Part shown: piece by piece, positions 7,617 through 15,262 of the stretch
How positions within the stretch are numbered: the first letter of the stretch is position 1
How the letters are laid out: each line of letters opens with the position of its first letter
Source: Flavobacteriales bacterium
GTDB taxonomy: Bacteria > Bacteroidota > Bacteroidia > Flavobacteriales_F > PHOS-HE28
Assembly: GCA_020635715.1 (NCBI GenBank)
Contig: JACJZG010000029.1
Coordinates: forward strand, 1-24,295
Reading direction: 5' to 3'
DNA length: 24,295 nt
Notes under the pieces: generated by a model
The model's input: only the letters and a program-made list of their open reading frames with translations
What the model was told of the DNA's origin: nothing
Databases searched by the model: none
Made by a program: the position numbers and the translations under genes

Positions 7617-8120
7617 TCAGCGATCGAAGCTGTTGGGGAACTGCTGGCGCAGGGTCTGGATACCGTCGCGCACCTTCTCCTCTTGTTCGCCCTTGAAGGA
7701 GGAGAGCCGGCCCGCAAGCGCTTCATCGGCCACGGCCAGGATCTGCACGGCCAGGAGCCCAGCGTTGCGGGCACCGTTCACTGCGACCGTGGCAACGGGT
7801 ACGCCGTTGGGCATCTGTACGATCGAGAGCAGGGAGTCCCATCCATCAATGGAGTTCCTCGACCTGATCGGCACGCCGATCACCGGCAGCGTGGTCAGCG
7901 AGGCCACCATGCCTGGCAGATGGGCGGCGCCGCCCGCACCGGCGATGATCACCTTCACACCGCGGTCCCCGGCGCCCTTCGCATACGCGAACATGCGGTC
8001 CGGCGTGCGATGCGCGCTCACCACGGTCAGTTCGTAAGGGACATTGAATTCCGACATCGTATCCACCGCCTCGCGCATGACCTCCAGGTCGCTGCGGCTG
8101 CCCATGATGATGCTTACCAT
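7617..8120 (-). CDS. purE: 5-(carboxyamino)imidazole ribonucleotide mutase
   Basis: 167 aa, the usual size of class I PurE, which converts N5-CAIR to CAIR in de novo purine synthesis. The N-terminal IIMGSRSD loop (4-11), the SAHRTPDRM motif with the catalytic His, GAGGAAHLPGM, the conserved PVIGVPI and the SLLSIVQMPNGVPVATVAVN stretch are all present. It lies 13 bases downstream of purK on the same strand, so the mutase is made together with its partner enzyme; having purK makes it the class I (mutase) type rather than a CO2-using carboxylase. There is no clear terminator behind it, only a GC hairpin with a long loop near 7574-7603. Family call very firm. Confidence 0.97.
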   Translation of the reverse strand: MVSIIMGSRSDLEVMREAVDTMSEFNVPYELTVVSAHRTPDRMFAYAKGAGDRGVKVIIAGAGGAAHLPGMVASLTTLPVIGVPIRSRNSIDGWDSLLSIVQMPNGVPVATVAVNGARNAGLLAVQILAVADEALAGRLSSFKGEQEEKVRDGIQTLRQQFPNSFDR

Positions 8121-8133
8121 TTTCCGTGTTGGC

Positions 8134-9282
8134 TTAAGTGGTCGTGACCGGACGAGCGGGGATCACGCGGCAATGGTCGCGGACCGTCGCAATGGCGTGA
8201 TCGAGCGCATCGTGTGTCCCGGCCATCACGGTCACATGCCCCATCTTCCTTCCGTCACGTGTCTCCTTCTTCCCGTAAAGGTGCGGGTAGGTGGCAGGCA
8301 TCGCCAGCGTTACCTCCGTGCCCTCCAGCACAGGCGTTCCCCGGCCGCCTTCCCCCACGAGGTTGATCATGGCAGCAGGGCTCCGCAGGGCGGTATCGCC
8401 CATGGGCCAGCCCATGTACAGCCGCAGCAACTGATCGAACTGGGAACTTGCGCAGGCTTCGATGGTGTGGTGCCCGCTGTTGTGGGCGCGCGGGGCCGTC
8501 TCATTCACCAGCAGTTCACCCGTTCGTGTGAGGAACAGCTCCACCGCATAGATCCCGGGAGCGTTCAGCGCCTCCGCCACACGCATCGCCAAAGACCGGG
8601 CCTCGCGCGCCAGCATATCGGTGATGCGCGCAGGAGCGCGAAGGTGGTCCACGAGGTTCAGGTCGGGGTCGAAGACCATCTCGACCGGATCATAGGTCAC
8701 TTGGCGTCCGTTCGCATCACGCACCACGATCACCGCGAGCTCCATCGCAAGTTCCACCTGCTTCTCCAGTACACAAGGTTCACCGAAGGCCTGTGCGATA
8801 TCCGCCTCGGACCGCAGCGCCATCACGCCCTTGCCATCGTAACCACCTCTTCGTGACTTCAGGAAGCCCGGGATCAGCGCGGCATGGGCATGGAGCTCCT
8901 CGGGCCCTTGGACAAGTGCATATGGCGAGGTCGGGATGCCGTGCGTCCGGTAGAATTCCTTCTGCGCTCCCTTGTCCTGGATGATCCGAAGGACATCGGG
9001 GTCCGGGATCACACATTTGCCCATCGCCTTCAGCTCCTGCATGGCCTCAACGGACACATGCTCGATCTCGATCCCGACCACATCGGCGTCACGGCAATGG
9101 TCGATGATCGAACGTTCGTCGAGCAGGTCACCCGTCCGGAACGCTGTGGCCAGCGAGGCGCACGGTGCCTCGGGATCCGGGTCGATCACCACTACCGAGA
9201 GGGGGTAGCGCAGTGCGTTCTCAATGAACATGCGCCCCAATTGGCCGCCGCCGAGCAGGGCGATGGTCGGAAGGGTGTTCAT
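8134..9282 (-). CDS. purK: 5-(carboxyamino)imidazole ribonucleotide synthase
   Basis: 382 aa from ATG 9282; a TTG at 9291 would add only three residues and overlaps a -7 box. PurK is an ATP-grasp enzyme that carboxylates AIR with bicarbonate and ATP to give N5-CAIR for PurE. N-terminal IALLGGGQLGRM is the PurK signature. The central ATP-grasp contains GFLKSRRGGYDGKGV (Lys and Gly-rich loop) and VLEKQVELAMELAVIVVRD, and ends with the metal-binding region AVELFLTRTGELLVNETAPRAHNSGHHTIEA. The C-terminal MINLVGE segment is also typical. It is the first gene of a purK-purE unit (13-base gap). A TATCTTTG box lies only 6 bases before the ATG, so the transcript may be nearly leaderless. Confidence 0.97.
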   Translation of the reverse strand: MNTLPTIALLGGGQLGRMFIENALRYPLSVVVIDPDPEAPCASLATAFRTGDLLDERSIIDHCRDADVVGIEIEHVSVEAMQELKAMGKCVIPDPDVLRIIQDKGAQKEFYRTHGIPTSPYALVQGPEELHAHAALIPGFLKSRRGGYDGKGVMALRSEADIAQAFGEPCVLEKQVELAMELAVIVVRDANGRQVTYDPVEMVFDPDLNLVDHLRAPARITDMLAREARSLAMRVAEALNAPGIYAVELFLTRTGELLVNETAPRAHNSGHHTIEACASSQFDQLLRLYMGWPMGDTALRSPAAMINLVGEGGRGTPVLEGTEVTLAMPATYPHLYGKKETRDGRKMGHVTVMAGTHDALDHAIATVRDHCRVIPARPVTTT

Positions 9283-9288
9283 GGCGGC

Positions 9289-9296
9289 CAAAGATA
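9289..9296 (-). promoter_or_regulatory. -7 box TATCTTTG immediately upstream of purK
   Basis: A full TAnnTTTG match with 6 bases between it and ATG 9282. The nearest upstream TTG is about 26 bases away, longer than the usual 17-23. The position implies a transcript starting at or near the start codon. Confidence 0.5.
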
Positions 9297-9321
9297 GCCC
9301 CCGCGATCCGGTGCCATGGCG

Positions 9322-9930
9322 TCAATCCCGGCGCCGGGTGTAGGAGCGTCGGAACTGAACGAAGCGGTAGCCCACCATGAGCTGGATGGAGCGGTTCTTG
9401 GCGAATAGGGCATCATCGTCGCCGTGGAACCGGGTGTTGGCACTGTACAGGCGCAGGCTCAGGTCGAGCCCGTGCTGGAATCCCATGCCCGCCCCACCGA
9501 CGAAGCCCATATCGAGGTTCTCATACCGTTCCAGCACATCCCTGGTCCCTTCCCGCCCCGTGACCTGGGCCGCCATGGGTTTGCCGAACTGGAATCCGGC
9601 CGCCAGGTTGAATCCGTTCGTGAGGAAGTATTTGAACGTCACCGGGACCTGGAGATACAGACTGCGTTCCGTGTAGGAGTCACCGTCCGGCTCGGTCCAT
9701 TTCGTACCAAGGGTCGATACAAGCACCTCCGGCTGCACTTCGATCTTCGGTGCAATGCCCCAGGGCACGTACACGCCTGCGGTCGCTCCCGGGATCGGAC
9801 CGGTGCGGATCAGAATGGCGTGGGCCGTGGAGGCTTGTATCCCCCCTTTGATGCCGATGCCGGAATACTGGGCTTGAATGCTCGCACCGGTGGCCAGAAT
9901 GGCGACAAGAACGGTGCTTCGGGTACGCAT
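9322..9930 (-). CDS. Small outer-membrane beta-barrel protein (porin/PorT-like fold)
   Basis: ATG 9930 (202 aa) gives the signal peptide MRTRSTVLVAILATGASIQA followed by QYSGIGIKGGIQAS; an upstream in-frame ATG at 9954 would only prepend MWATKRST. The mature part alternates hydrophobic and polar residues in strands typical of an eight-stranded barrel (GIGIKGGIQAS, KIEVQPEVLVSTLG, LYLQVPVTFKYFL, FNLAAGFQFG, MGFVGGAGMGFQHGLDLSLRLY, IQLMVGYRFVQF), as in the outer membrane protein beta-barrel family common in Bacteroidota. It should sit in the outer membrane; ligand or role is unknown. It lies between purK and the M43 protease on the same strand with spacers that suggest separate transcription. 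The predicted last strand ends VGYRFVQF, followed by a short basic tail. Confidence 0.75.
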   Translation of the reverse strand: MRTRSTVLVAILATGASIQAQYSGIGIKGGIQASTAHAILIRTGPIPGATAGVYVPWGIAPKIEVQPEVLVSTLGTKWTEPDGDSYTERSLYLQVPVTFKYFLTNGFNLAAGFQFGKPMAAQVTGREGTRDVLERYENLDMGFVGGAGMGFQHGLDLSLRLYSANTRFHGDDDALFAKNRSIQLMVGYRFVQFRRSYTRRRD

Positions 9931-10038
9931 GGTCGAACGTTTGGTCGCCCACATGAACGGGGCCTTCGACCAGGAGGTTCCGCCGAAAGCGTGGATTTCG
10001 ACGGAATTTCATTCAGTTCGGACCGATGCCGGGAACAA

Positions 10039-10069
10039 GAAGACCAACACCATCATGGTGTTGGTCTTC
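10039..10069 (-). terminator. Perfect long hairpin downstream of the M43 protease gene
   Basis: GAAGACCAACACC (10039-10051) is exactly complementary to GGTGTTGGTCTTC (10057-10069), with ATCAT between; the pairing can extend to a one-base loop, so the block is a 31-base perfect palindrome. It begins 20 bases past the protease stop. On the minus strand it is followed by TTGTTCCC, a weak T-rich tail. Best read as the protease terminator. Confidence 0.7.
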
Positions 10070-10088
10070 CCGATCGTTCCTGGGCCGC

Positions 10089-13000
10089 TTAGCGTGCCAT
10101 CACCTCCAATCGGCTGTTGTACAAAGTGCCCGCCTGGACCACCTGTACCGCATACGTTCCCGAGGCGAGCGTCGAAATGTCCAGCGTCTGCAAAGAGCCG
10201 GAGGTCATGCCGCTCAGCACCAGCCTTCCCTGCATGTCCATGACGGCGTATCGCGCGGGCTCCTCGTTCGCCAGGCGCAAGGTGACCTGTGTGGTGGCCG
10301 GGTTCGGCCACAAGGCAAAGCCCTCGGTCCCCAGGTTGGTCACCTCGGTGCTGAACTGGACCAACACTTGATAATCCTCGGTCTCCCCGAAAACGTAGGG
10401 GTAGCACGGGTCGAACGGTGTCGGCTCTCCATCGAGCAGGTAGCCACCGCGCACACGCATCCGTGTAACACCAACAGGGGCGTTCGCAGGTACGGTGAAG
10501 GTGATGAGACCGGTCTCCCCGACGTCCGTGGTGACGAACTCGCCGAGGTTCTCGATCGCCTCGAAGCTGCCGTTCTGGTCATAGTCGATCCAGGCTGTGT
10601 AGGTGTCCGGTGCGTAGTCGCCGCTTTCAATGATGAGACTGTATTCGTTCGCGCGGCTCAAGCTGGTGTTGTAGGTGCCGAAGTAGTCCGTGTACACCGA
10701 CCCGTTCACACCGCCCGTGTTCAGGTTCACGATCGTGTTCAAGGTCACTCCGTTGATGAAGTCACCATCACCGGTGCCCACCGCTGTGAACGGCGTGCAA
10801 TAGTCGCTGATCGCGGGTGCGATGGTGATCCCATAATCTTCCGTCTCTCCATAGGCGTAGTTGAAGCAGGGATCCACCGGGTCGGGTTCGGTGTCGCCCA
10901 GGAACACGCCGCGCACCCGCATGGTCGTGCTTCCCAGGGGCGTACCGATCGGCACATCAAAGGGGATCACCTGGCTCTCAAGCGCGGCGGAGCTGAGGAA
11001 TTCGCCCAGCTTCTCTTCCGCCTCGAACACGTCGTCCTGGTCGAAGTCGATCCACACCGCGAAAGCGTCAGGGGTGTAGTCACCACTTTGGATGATCACC
11101 CCGTACTGCCCATTGCGCACCAGGGTGGTGCTGTAGTTGCTGGAGAAGTCGGTGTAGGTCGGTACCGTGGTCCCTCCGGATCCCATGTTGTCGATCGTAC
11201 GGAGAATGACGCCATTGACATAGTCACCATCAGCTGTACCGAACTCAGAGGTGGGGATGCAGAGGCCTCCACCGCCGCCGTTCAGGATGGTGATGCCGTA
11301 GTCCTCGGTCTCGCCATAGCCGTAGTTGAAGCAGGGGTCCGTAGGAGCAGGTTCACCGGTCAGGTGGAACACGTTGCGCACCCGGAGCGTGGTGTTGCCA
11401 AGGGTGGCGCCAGCGGGAACGACGAAAGTGATGGTGACTGTCTGGTTCGCCTGGGTGATCGCCACCTCGCCAAGCTTCTCATTGGCTTCGAAGGTGTCGT
11501 CCTGGTCATAGTCGATCCACGCGGCCACGTTGTCGTCGTTGTAGGTGCCGCCCTCCACGGTGAGGGTGTAGCTCGTACCCCGCGTGAGCGAGGTGCTGTA
11601 TGTGCTGCTGAAGTCGGTGTAGGCAGGCGCCAACGGGCCGCCGGAGTTGGCGTTGTTGAAGGTGCCAAGGGCGACACGGTTGATGTAGTCACCGTCCGTG
11701 GTGCCATTGGTGGAGCTGGGGATGCAGAGGCCGCCACCGCCGCCGTTGAGGATGGTGATGCCGTAGTCCTCGGTCTCGCCATAGCCGTAGCTGAAGCAGG
11801 GGTCCGTAGGAGCAGGTTCACCGGTCAGGTGGAATACGTTGCGCACCCGGAGCGTGGTGTTGCCCAGAGTGGCGCCAGCGGGAACGACGAAAGTGATGGT
11901 GACTGTCTGGTTCGCCTGGGTGATCGCCACCTCGCCAAGCTTCTCACTCGCCTCGAAGGTGTCGTCCTGGTCATAGTCGATCCATGCGGCCACGTTGTCG
12001 TCGTTGTACGTGCCGCCCTCCACGGTGAGGGTGTAGCTCGTACCCCGCGTGAGCGAGGTGCTGTATGTGCTGCTGAAGTCGGTGTAGGCAGGCGCCAACG
12101 GGCCGCCGGAGTTGGCGTTGTTGAAGGTGCCAAGGGCGACACGGTTGATGTAGTCACCGTCCGTGGTGCCATTGGTGGAGCTGGGGATGCAGAGGCCGCC
12201 ACCGCCGCCGTTGAGGATGGTGATGCCGTAGTCCTCGGTCTCGCCATAGCCGTAGCTGAAGCAGGGGTCCGTAGGAGCAGGTTCACCGGTCAGGTGGAAT
12301 ACGTTGCGCACCCGGAGCGTGGTGTTGCCCAGAGTGGCGCCAGCGGGAACGACGAAAGTGATGGTGACTGTCTGGTTCGCCTGGGTGATCGCCACCTCGC
12401 CGAGCTTCTCACTCGCCTCGAAGGTGTCGTCCTGGTCATAGTCGATCCATGCGGCCACGTTGTCGTCGTTGAACGTGCCGCCTTGCACGGTGAGCGTGTA
12501 GCTGGTGCCGCGTGTGAGCGAGGTGTTGTACGTACCGCTGAAGTCAGTGTAGGTCGGTGCGGCCAGCCCGCCGGAGTTGGCGTTGTTGAAGGTGCCGAGG
12601 GCAACGCGGTTGATGTAGTCACCGTCCGTGGTCCCACCGGCGGAGGTGGGGATGCAGGGACCGGCCACCGGACCGGAGCAGGCGTTGTTCAGCAGCAGCC
12701 CGCCGCGCACGCCGGTCAGGATCGAGCTCATGTAGGACGCTTGCTGCGCAGTGTACATCACCTGGCAATCGCTGTAGTCCATGAAGTTCTCGTACTGCGT
12801 GAGCACGCCGCACTTCATCAGGTTCGGATTGGAGCAGCTGAAGGTGGGGCTGTTCGAGGTGGGCGTATCGCTAAAGCCATCCGCGTTCACGCAGGCACCA
12901 TCATCGTCGAAGGTGTGCATCAGGCCGAAGTAGTGGCCGATCTCGTGCGTGGCGGTGCGAGCACCCAGCTGGGTGCCGTATGAATAATCGATCACCAGGC

Positions 13001-13619
13001 CGTCGATGGAGGTGCCCACCACGCCGCCGACCGGCAGGTAGGCATAGCCCACGGTGATAAGGCCACCCGGGGCACCACTGGTGATGTCGCAGATCCAGAT
13101 GTTCAGGTAGCGCGTCGGGTCCCAGGCGTTGCTGCCGGTGGGCGCGAACTTCATGTTGTCCGTTTCATTGTCCGGGTCGAACCAGGTGTCCGAGGTCTGC
13201 ACGCGTACGATACCTGTTGTCGCGGCACCGTTGGGATCCACCTGTGCCAGACAGAACTGGATGCCGGGGTTGCCCACGACACCGCTGAACGTCGGTCGGA
13301 CCTGGTTCAGGTCGCCGTTCGTGCCGTTGAAGTCCGCGTTCATTTCAGCCAGTAACGCGTTGATGGTGCCGGTGCTGACGTTCTCCGCAGCCGTGTTCCA
13401 GACCACGTGGACCACCACGGGAACGGTCAAGGTGCCGCCGCGCACCTCACCCAGCTCCGTGGGCAGGTGGTGGAGCAGGTCCGTGCTCAGGCCCTGCTGT
13501 TCCAAGTGCCGTTTGGTGAAGGTGTGCGCACCACACGTGCGGTGATCATGAGGAACGGTCTGTGCCGAAGCGTTCAGCAGCAGTCCTGCCCCGAAGGCAA
13601 TAAGTAAGGGTCGCATCAT
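10089..13619 (-). CDS. Secreted M43 (pappalysin-type) metalloprotease with five GEVED modules and T9SS sorting domain
   Basis: 1176 aa. MMRPLLIAFGAGLLLNASAQ is the signal peptide (ATG at 13619 or 13616). A propeptide-like region leads to the metzincin catalytic domain: VPVVVHVVW, then HEIGHYFGLMH (His225, Glu226, His229, His235: the zinc site and general base) and the Met-turn ENFMDYSD (Met280). From about residue 323 there are five GEVED modules, each with DGDYIN, AWIDYDQDDTFE and ending GETEDYGI. The tail (FALWPNPATTQVTLRL ... LASGTYAVQVV) is a T9SS type A sorting domain. It should be an exported, calcium- or carbohydrate-interacting endopeptidase acting outside the cell; substrate unknown. 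Modules 1-3 are nearly identical in DNA (465-bp period), unlike 4 and 5. A TAATTTCG box lies 4 bases before the ATG, and a strong hairpin follows the stop. Confidence 0.93.
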   Translation of the reverse strand: MMRPLLIAFGAGLLLNASAQTVPHDHRTCGAHTFTKRHLEQQGLSTDLLHHLPTELGEVRGGTLTVPVVVHVVWNTAAENVSTGTINALLAEMNADFNGTNGDLNQVRPTFSGVVGNPGIQFCLAQVDPNGAATTGIVRVQTSDTWFDPDNETDNMKFAPTGSNAWDPTRYLNIWICDITSGAPGGLITVGYAYLPVGGVVGTSIDGLVIDYSYGTQLGARTATHEIGHYFGLMHTFDDDGACVNADGFSDTPTSNSPTFSCSNPNLMKCGVLTQYENFMDYSDCQVMYTAQQASYMSSILTGVRGGLLLNNACSGPVAGPCIPTSAGGTTDGDYINRVALGTFNNANSGGLAAPTYTDFSGTYNTSLTRGTSYTLTVQGGTFNDDNVAAWIDYDQDDTFEASEKLGEVAITQANQTVTITFVVPAGATLGNTTLRVRNVFHLTGEPAPTDPCFSYGYGETEDYGITILNGGGGGLCIPSSTNGTTDGDYINRVALGTFNNANSGGPLAPAYTDFSSTYSTSLTRGTSYTLTVEGGTYNDDNVAAWIDYDQDDTFEASEKLGEVAITQANQTVTITFVVPAGATLGNTTLRVRNVFHLTGEPAPTDPCFSYGYGETEDYGITILNGGGGGLCIPSSTNGTTDGDYINRVALGTFNNANSGGPLAPAYTDFSSTYSTSLTRGTSYTLTVEGGTYNDDNVAAWIDYDQDDTFEANEKLGEVAITQANQTVTITFVVPAGATLGNTTLRVRNVFHLTGEPAPTDPCFNYGYGETEDYGITILNGGGGGLCIPTSEFGTADGDYVNGVILRTIDNMGSGGTTVPTYTDFSSNYSTTLVRNGQYGVIIQSGDYTPDAFAVWIDFDQDDVFEAEEKLGEFLSSAALESQVIPFDVPIGTPLGSTTMRVRGVFLGDTEPDPVDPCFNYAYGETEDYGITIAPAISDYCTPFTAVGTGDGDFINGVTLNTIVNLNTGGVNGSVYTDYFGTYNTSLSRANEYSLIIESGDYAPDTYTAWIDYDQNGSFEAIENLGEFVTTDVGETGLITFTVPANAPVGVTRMRVRGGYLLDGEPTPFDPCYPYVFGETEDYQVLVQFSTEVTNLGTEGFALWPNPATTQVTLRLANEEPARYAVMDMQGRLVLSGMTSGSLQTLDISTLASGTYAVQVVQAGTLYNSRLEVMAR
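11251..12645 (-). repeat. Three near-identical 465-bp tandem GEVED modules
   Basis: The units start at 11251, 11716 and 12181 (steps of exactly 465 bp, 155 codons). By eye, the first roughly 290 bases of units 11716 and 12181 differ at about one position, while their remaining parts differ often. In contrast, the later halves of units 11251 and 11716 are almost identical. Two further GEVED modules at about 10370-11250 are clearly diverged. Confidence 0.93.
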
Positions 13620-13623
13620 GCGG

Positions 13624-13631
13624 CGAAATTA
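13624..13631 (-). promoter_or_regulatory. -7-like box TAATTTCG next to the M43 protease start
   Basis: Matches TAnnTTYG, with 4 bases to the first ATG and 7 to the second. If real, transcription begins at the start codon itself. No -33 TTG is evident. Confidence 0.35.
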
Positions 13632-13672
13632 CCCGCATACCGTTGACGATCCGGGCTTATCGCAGGAGTTGT

Positions 13673-14473
13673 TCACACCCGTCGTTCCAGATCGATCAGG
13701 TAATGATCTGCGTACCTGGACGTCCATTGCCACTTACTGAACCGTTCGTCCCAGTTCGCAAGGCGGTCGAGCAGCACACCGCGATGGCCGAAGCGATGCT
13801 CCAGGTGAGTGGGCGGCACGAACAGACCGATCGGTCGTAGGCCCACCACCGCGAACCGGCTCTTGAAGAGGCGGGCGAAGTGCTTCGGATCGTGGTACCA
13901 CGTCACCGCACCGGTCCCGCTCAGGCCCGCCCAGACCGGGTCGTGCCGTCCACGTCTGAACGCATCCCGGAACGCGCCGCGTGTCAGGTAGTAGACCGTC
14001 TCGCTCAGGCATCGGTCCGGCATCAGCACGGCGATGAGCCTGCCTCGTGGCCTCAACGTGTCGGCAATGGGGTCGACCAGCCTGGCCAGGTGGTCGGCAT
14101 CGATGCAGTTGAAACCGCCGAAGTCGCTGAGGACCATGTCCACCGGGGGCGTTGTGAGCAGCGCCAGGTCATCGAACCCGACCCGCAAGTGTTCGATCCG
14201 TTGCTCTACTCCGAACTGCCGGGCCTTCTCGCGCGCCACCTTCAGCATCTCCTCGCTGATGTCCGTGGCCAGCACGCGGTGGCCGTTGCGCGCCAGATGG
14301 ATCGCATCCGTCCCTGTCCCGCAGTTCAGCTCCAACACGTTCATCCCGGGCATCTGCAACATGCGGTCCAGGTAGCCCCACACCATGCGGCGCTGCACCA
14401 TGCCGATCCGGCTGAACGTGAATTCACGGTCGTAGGCGGAAGGGTCGGGCGGGAGCAGGGTGGCCATGGCCAT
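13673..14473 (-). CDS. Class I SAM-dependent methyltransferase
   Basis: 266 aa from ATG 14473 (ATG 14467 is also possible: MAMATLL). Motif I VLELNCGTGTDAIHLA (46-61) is the SAM-binding loop, with Cys where many members have Gly or Ala; motif II is VLATDISEEML, then the DDLALLTTPPVDMVLSDFGGFNCI region (motif IV-like) and TLRPRGRLIAVLM (post-motif). It belongs to the broad methyltransferase fold used on small molecules; the substrate is not readable. The C-terminal half (YYLTRGAFRDAF ... THLEHRFGHRGVLLDRLANW) resembles methyltransferases associated with glycan or lipid pathways, but I would not assign one. It sits 38 bases after rpe on the same strand, with its own TACCTTCG box in the gap. Confidence 0.85.
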   Translation of the reverse strand: MAMATLLPPDPSAYDREFTFSRIGMVQRRMVWGYLDRMLQMPGMNVLELNCGTGTDAIHLARNGHRVLATDISEEMLKVAREKARQFGVEQRIEHLRVGFDDLALLTTPPVDMVLSDFGGFNCIDADHLARLVDPIADTLRPRGRLIAVLMPDRCLSETVYYLTRGAFRDAFRRGRHDPVWAGLSGTGAVTWYHDPKHFARLFKSRFAVVGLRPIGLFVPPTHLEHRFGHRGVLLDRLANWDERFSKWQWTSRYADHYLIDLERRV

Positions 14474-14494
14474 CGTCGGTCATAGGACCGGATC

Positions 14495-14502
14495 CGAAGG
14501 TA
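14495..14502 (-). promoter_or_regulatory. -7-like box TACCTTCG upstream of the methyltransferase gene
   Basis: TAnnTTCG, 21 bases before ATG 14473, inside the 38-base gap after rpe. The identical octamer precedes rpe and the aldolase gene, suggesting independent initiation here. Confidence 0.5.
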
Positions 14503-14511
14503 GAACGGTGC

Positions 14512-15159
14512 CTACGCCGAAAGTTCCGTGATCGCCACCGCTGGGTCAGGTGCTCCGAACACGCTGTTGCCCGCCACGAGCACATCCGCCCCGGTGTGCA
14601 CCAGCTGTCGCGCATTGCCAAGGCTCACACCGCCATCCACCTCGATCAGCGCCTTCGACCCGGTCTTCTTCCGGAGCTCCACCAGGTCCTCGATCTTCTG
14701 GAAAGTCCGCGGGATGAACTGCTGGCCACCGAAGCCCGGGTTCACGCTCATCAGGCACACCAGGTCGATATCGGCCAGAACCTCTTCCAGCGCGCTGACC
14801 GGCGTGTGCGGGTTGATCGCCACGCCCGCCTTCATGCCCGCGGCCTTGATCGCCTGTACCGTGCGGTGCAGGTGCGGGCTGGCCTCGATGTGAACAGAGA
14901 GCACATCAGCTCCGGCATCGCGGAAGGCGCCGATATAGTTCTCCGGACGAACGATCATCAGGTGCACATCGAACGCCTTTGTCGTCAGCGGGCGTATGGC
15001 CTTGATCACGGGGAACCCGAAACTGATGTTCGGCACGAACACCCCGTCCATCACATCGATGTGCAGCCAGGATGCCGGGCTTTCATCCACCATGCGCACG
15101 GCGCTCTTCAGGTCGGTGAAGTCTGCGGAGAGGAGGGAGGGGGCGACAAGGTGCGACAT
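14512..15159 (-). CDS. rpe: Ribulose-phosphate 3-epimerase
   Basis: 215 aa from ATG 15159 (MSHLVAPSLLSADF); the frame extends upstream to 15222, but that part is not conserved and runs through the rpoD terminator. Rpe interconverts ribulose 5-phosphate and xylulose 5-phosphate in the pentose phosphate pathway. It is a TIM barrel with the metal and acid-base residues visible: Ser8 in APSLLSAD, LHIDVMDG (His33, Asp35), VHLMI, MSVNPGFGGQQFI (the phosphate/Met region) and EVDGGVS with the second catalytic Asp. Length is slightly under the usual 220-225. It is transcribed after the rpoD terminator from a TACCTTCG box 7 bases before its ATG, so it may have almost no leader. Confidence 0.97.
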   Translation of the reverse strand: MSHLVAPSLLSADFTDLKSAVRMVDESPASWLHIDVMDGVFVPNISFGFPVIKAIRPLTTKAFDVHLMIVRPENYIGAFRDAGADVLSVHIEASPHLHRTVQAIKAAGMKAGVAINPHTPVSALEEVLADIDLVCLMSVNPGFGGQQFIPRTFQKIEDLVELRKKTGSKALIEVDGGVSLGNARQLVHTGADVLVAGNSVFGAPDPAVAITELSA

Positions 15160-15166
15160 GCTTGCG

Positions 15167-15174
15167 CGAAGGTA
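15167..15174 (-). promoter_or_regulatory. -7-like box TACCTTCG next to the rpe start
   Basis: It lies 7 bases before ATG 15159 and just after the rpoD terminator, so rpe needs a promoter here. It confirms the choice of 15159 over the longer frame. No clear TTG at -33. Confidence 0.5.
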
Positions 15175-15179
15175 GAATG

Positions 15180-15211
15180 AAGACGGGCGCAGCTGTGGCT
15201 GCGCCCGTCTT
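15180..15211 (-). terminator. Rho-independent-type terminator of rpoD
   Basis: AAGACGGGCGCAGC (15180-15193), a TGTG loop and GCTGCGCCCGTCTT (15198-15211) give a perfect 14-bp stem. Read from rpoD (minus), it is followed by TTCATTCT-like T-rich sequence. It lies 51 bases past the rpoD stop and separates it from rpe. Confidence 0.85.
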
Positions 15212-15262
15212 GCATGGCACACGAATGTCCGTGGACCTGCGATCGGCAGTGGTGGTGCGACC

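Noticed and set aside
9322..9954. Start at 9954 for the small barrel protein
   Set aside because: It would place MWATKRST in front of a standard signal peptide beginning at 9930.
10026..12983. 985-codon open frame on the plus strand opposite the M43 protease
   Set aside because: It is antisense to a gene with clear zinc site, GEVED and sorting domains. It has the same 465-bp periodicity as the repeats below it and no domain of its own.
14512..15222. Longer rpe frame from 15222
   Set aside because: The extra 21 residues overlap the rpoD terminator and the -7 box at 15167-15174, and are not part of the family.
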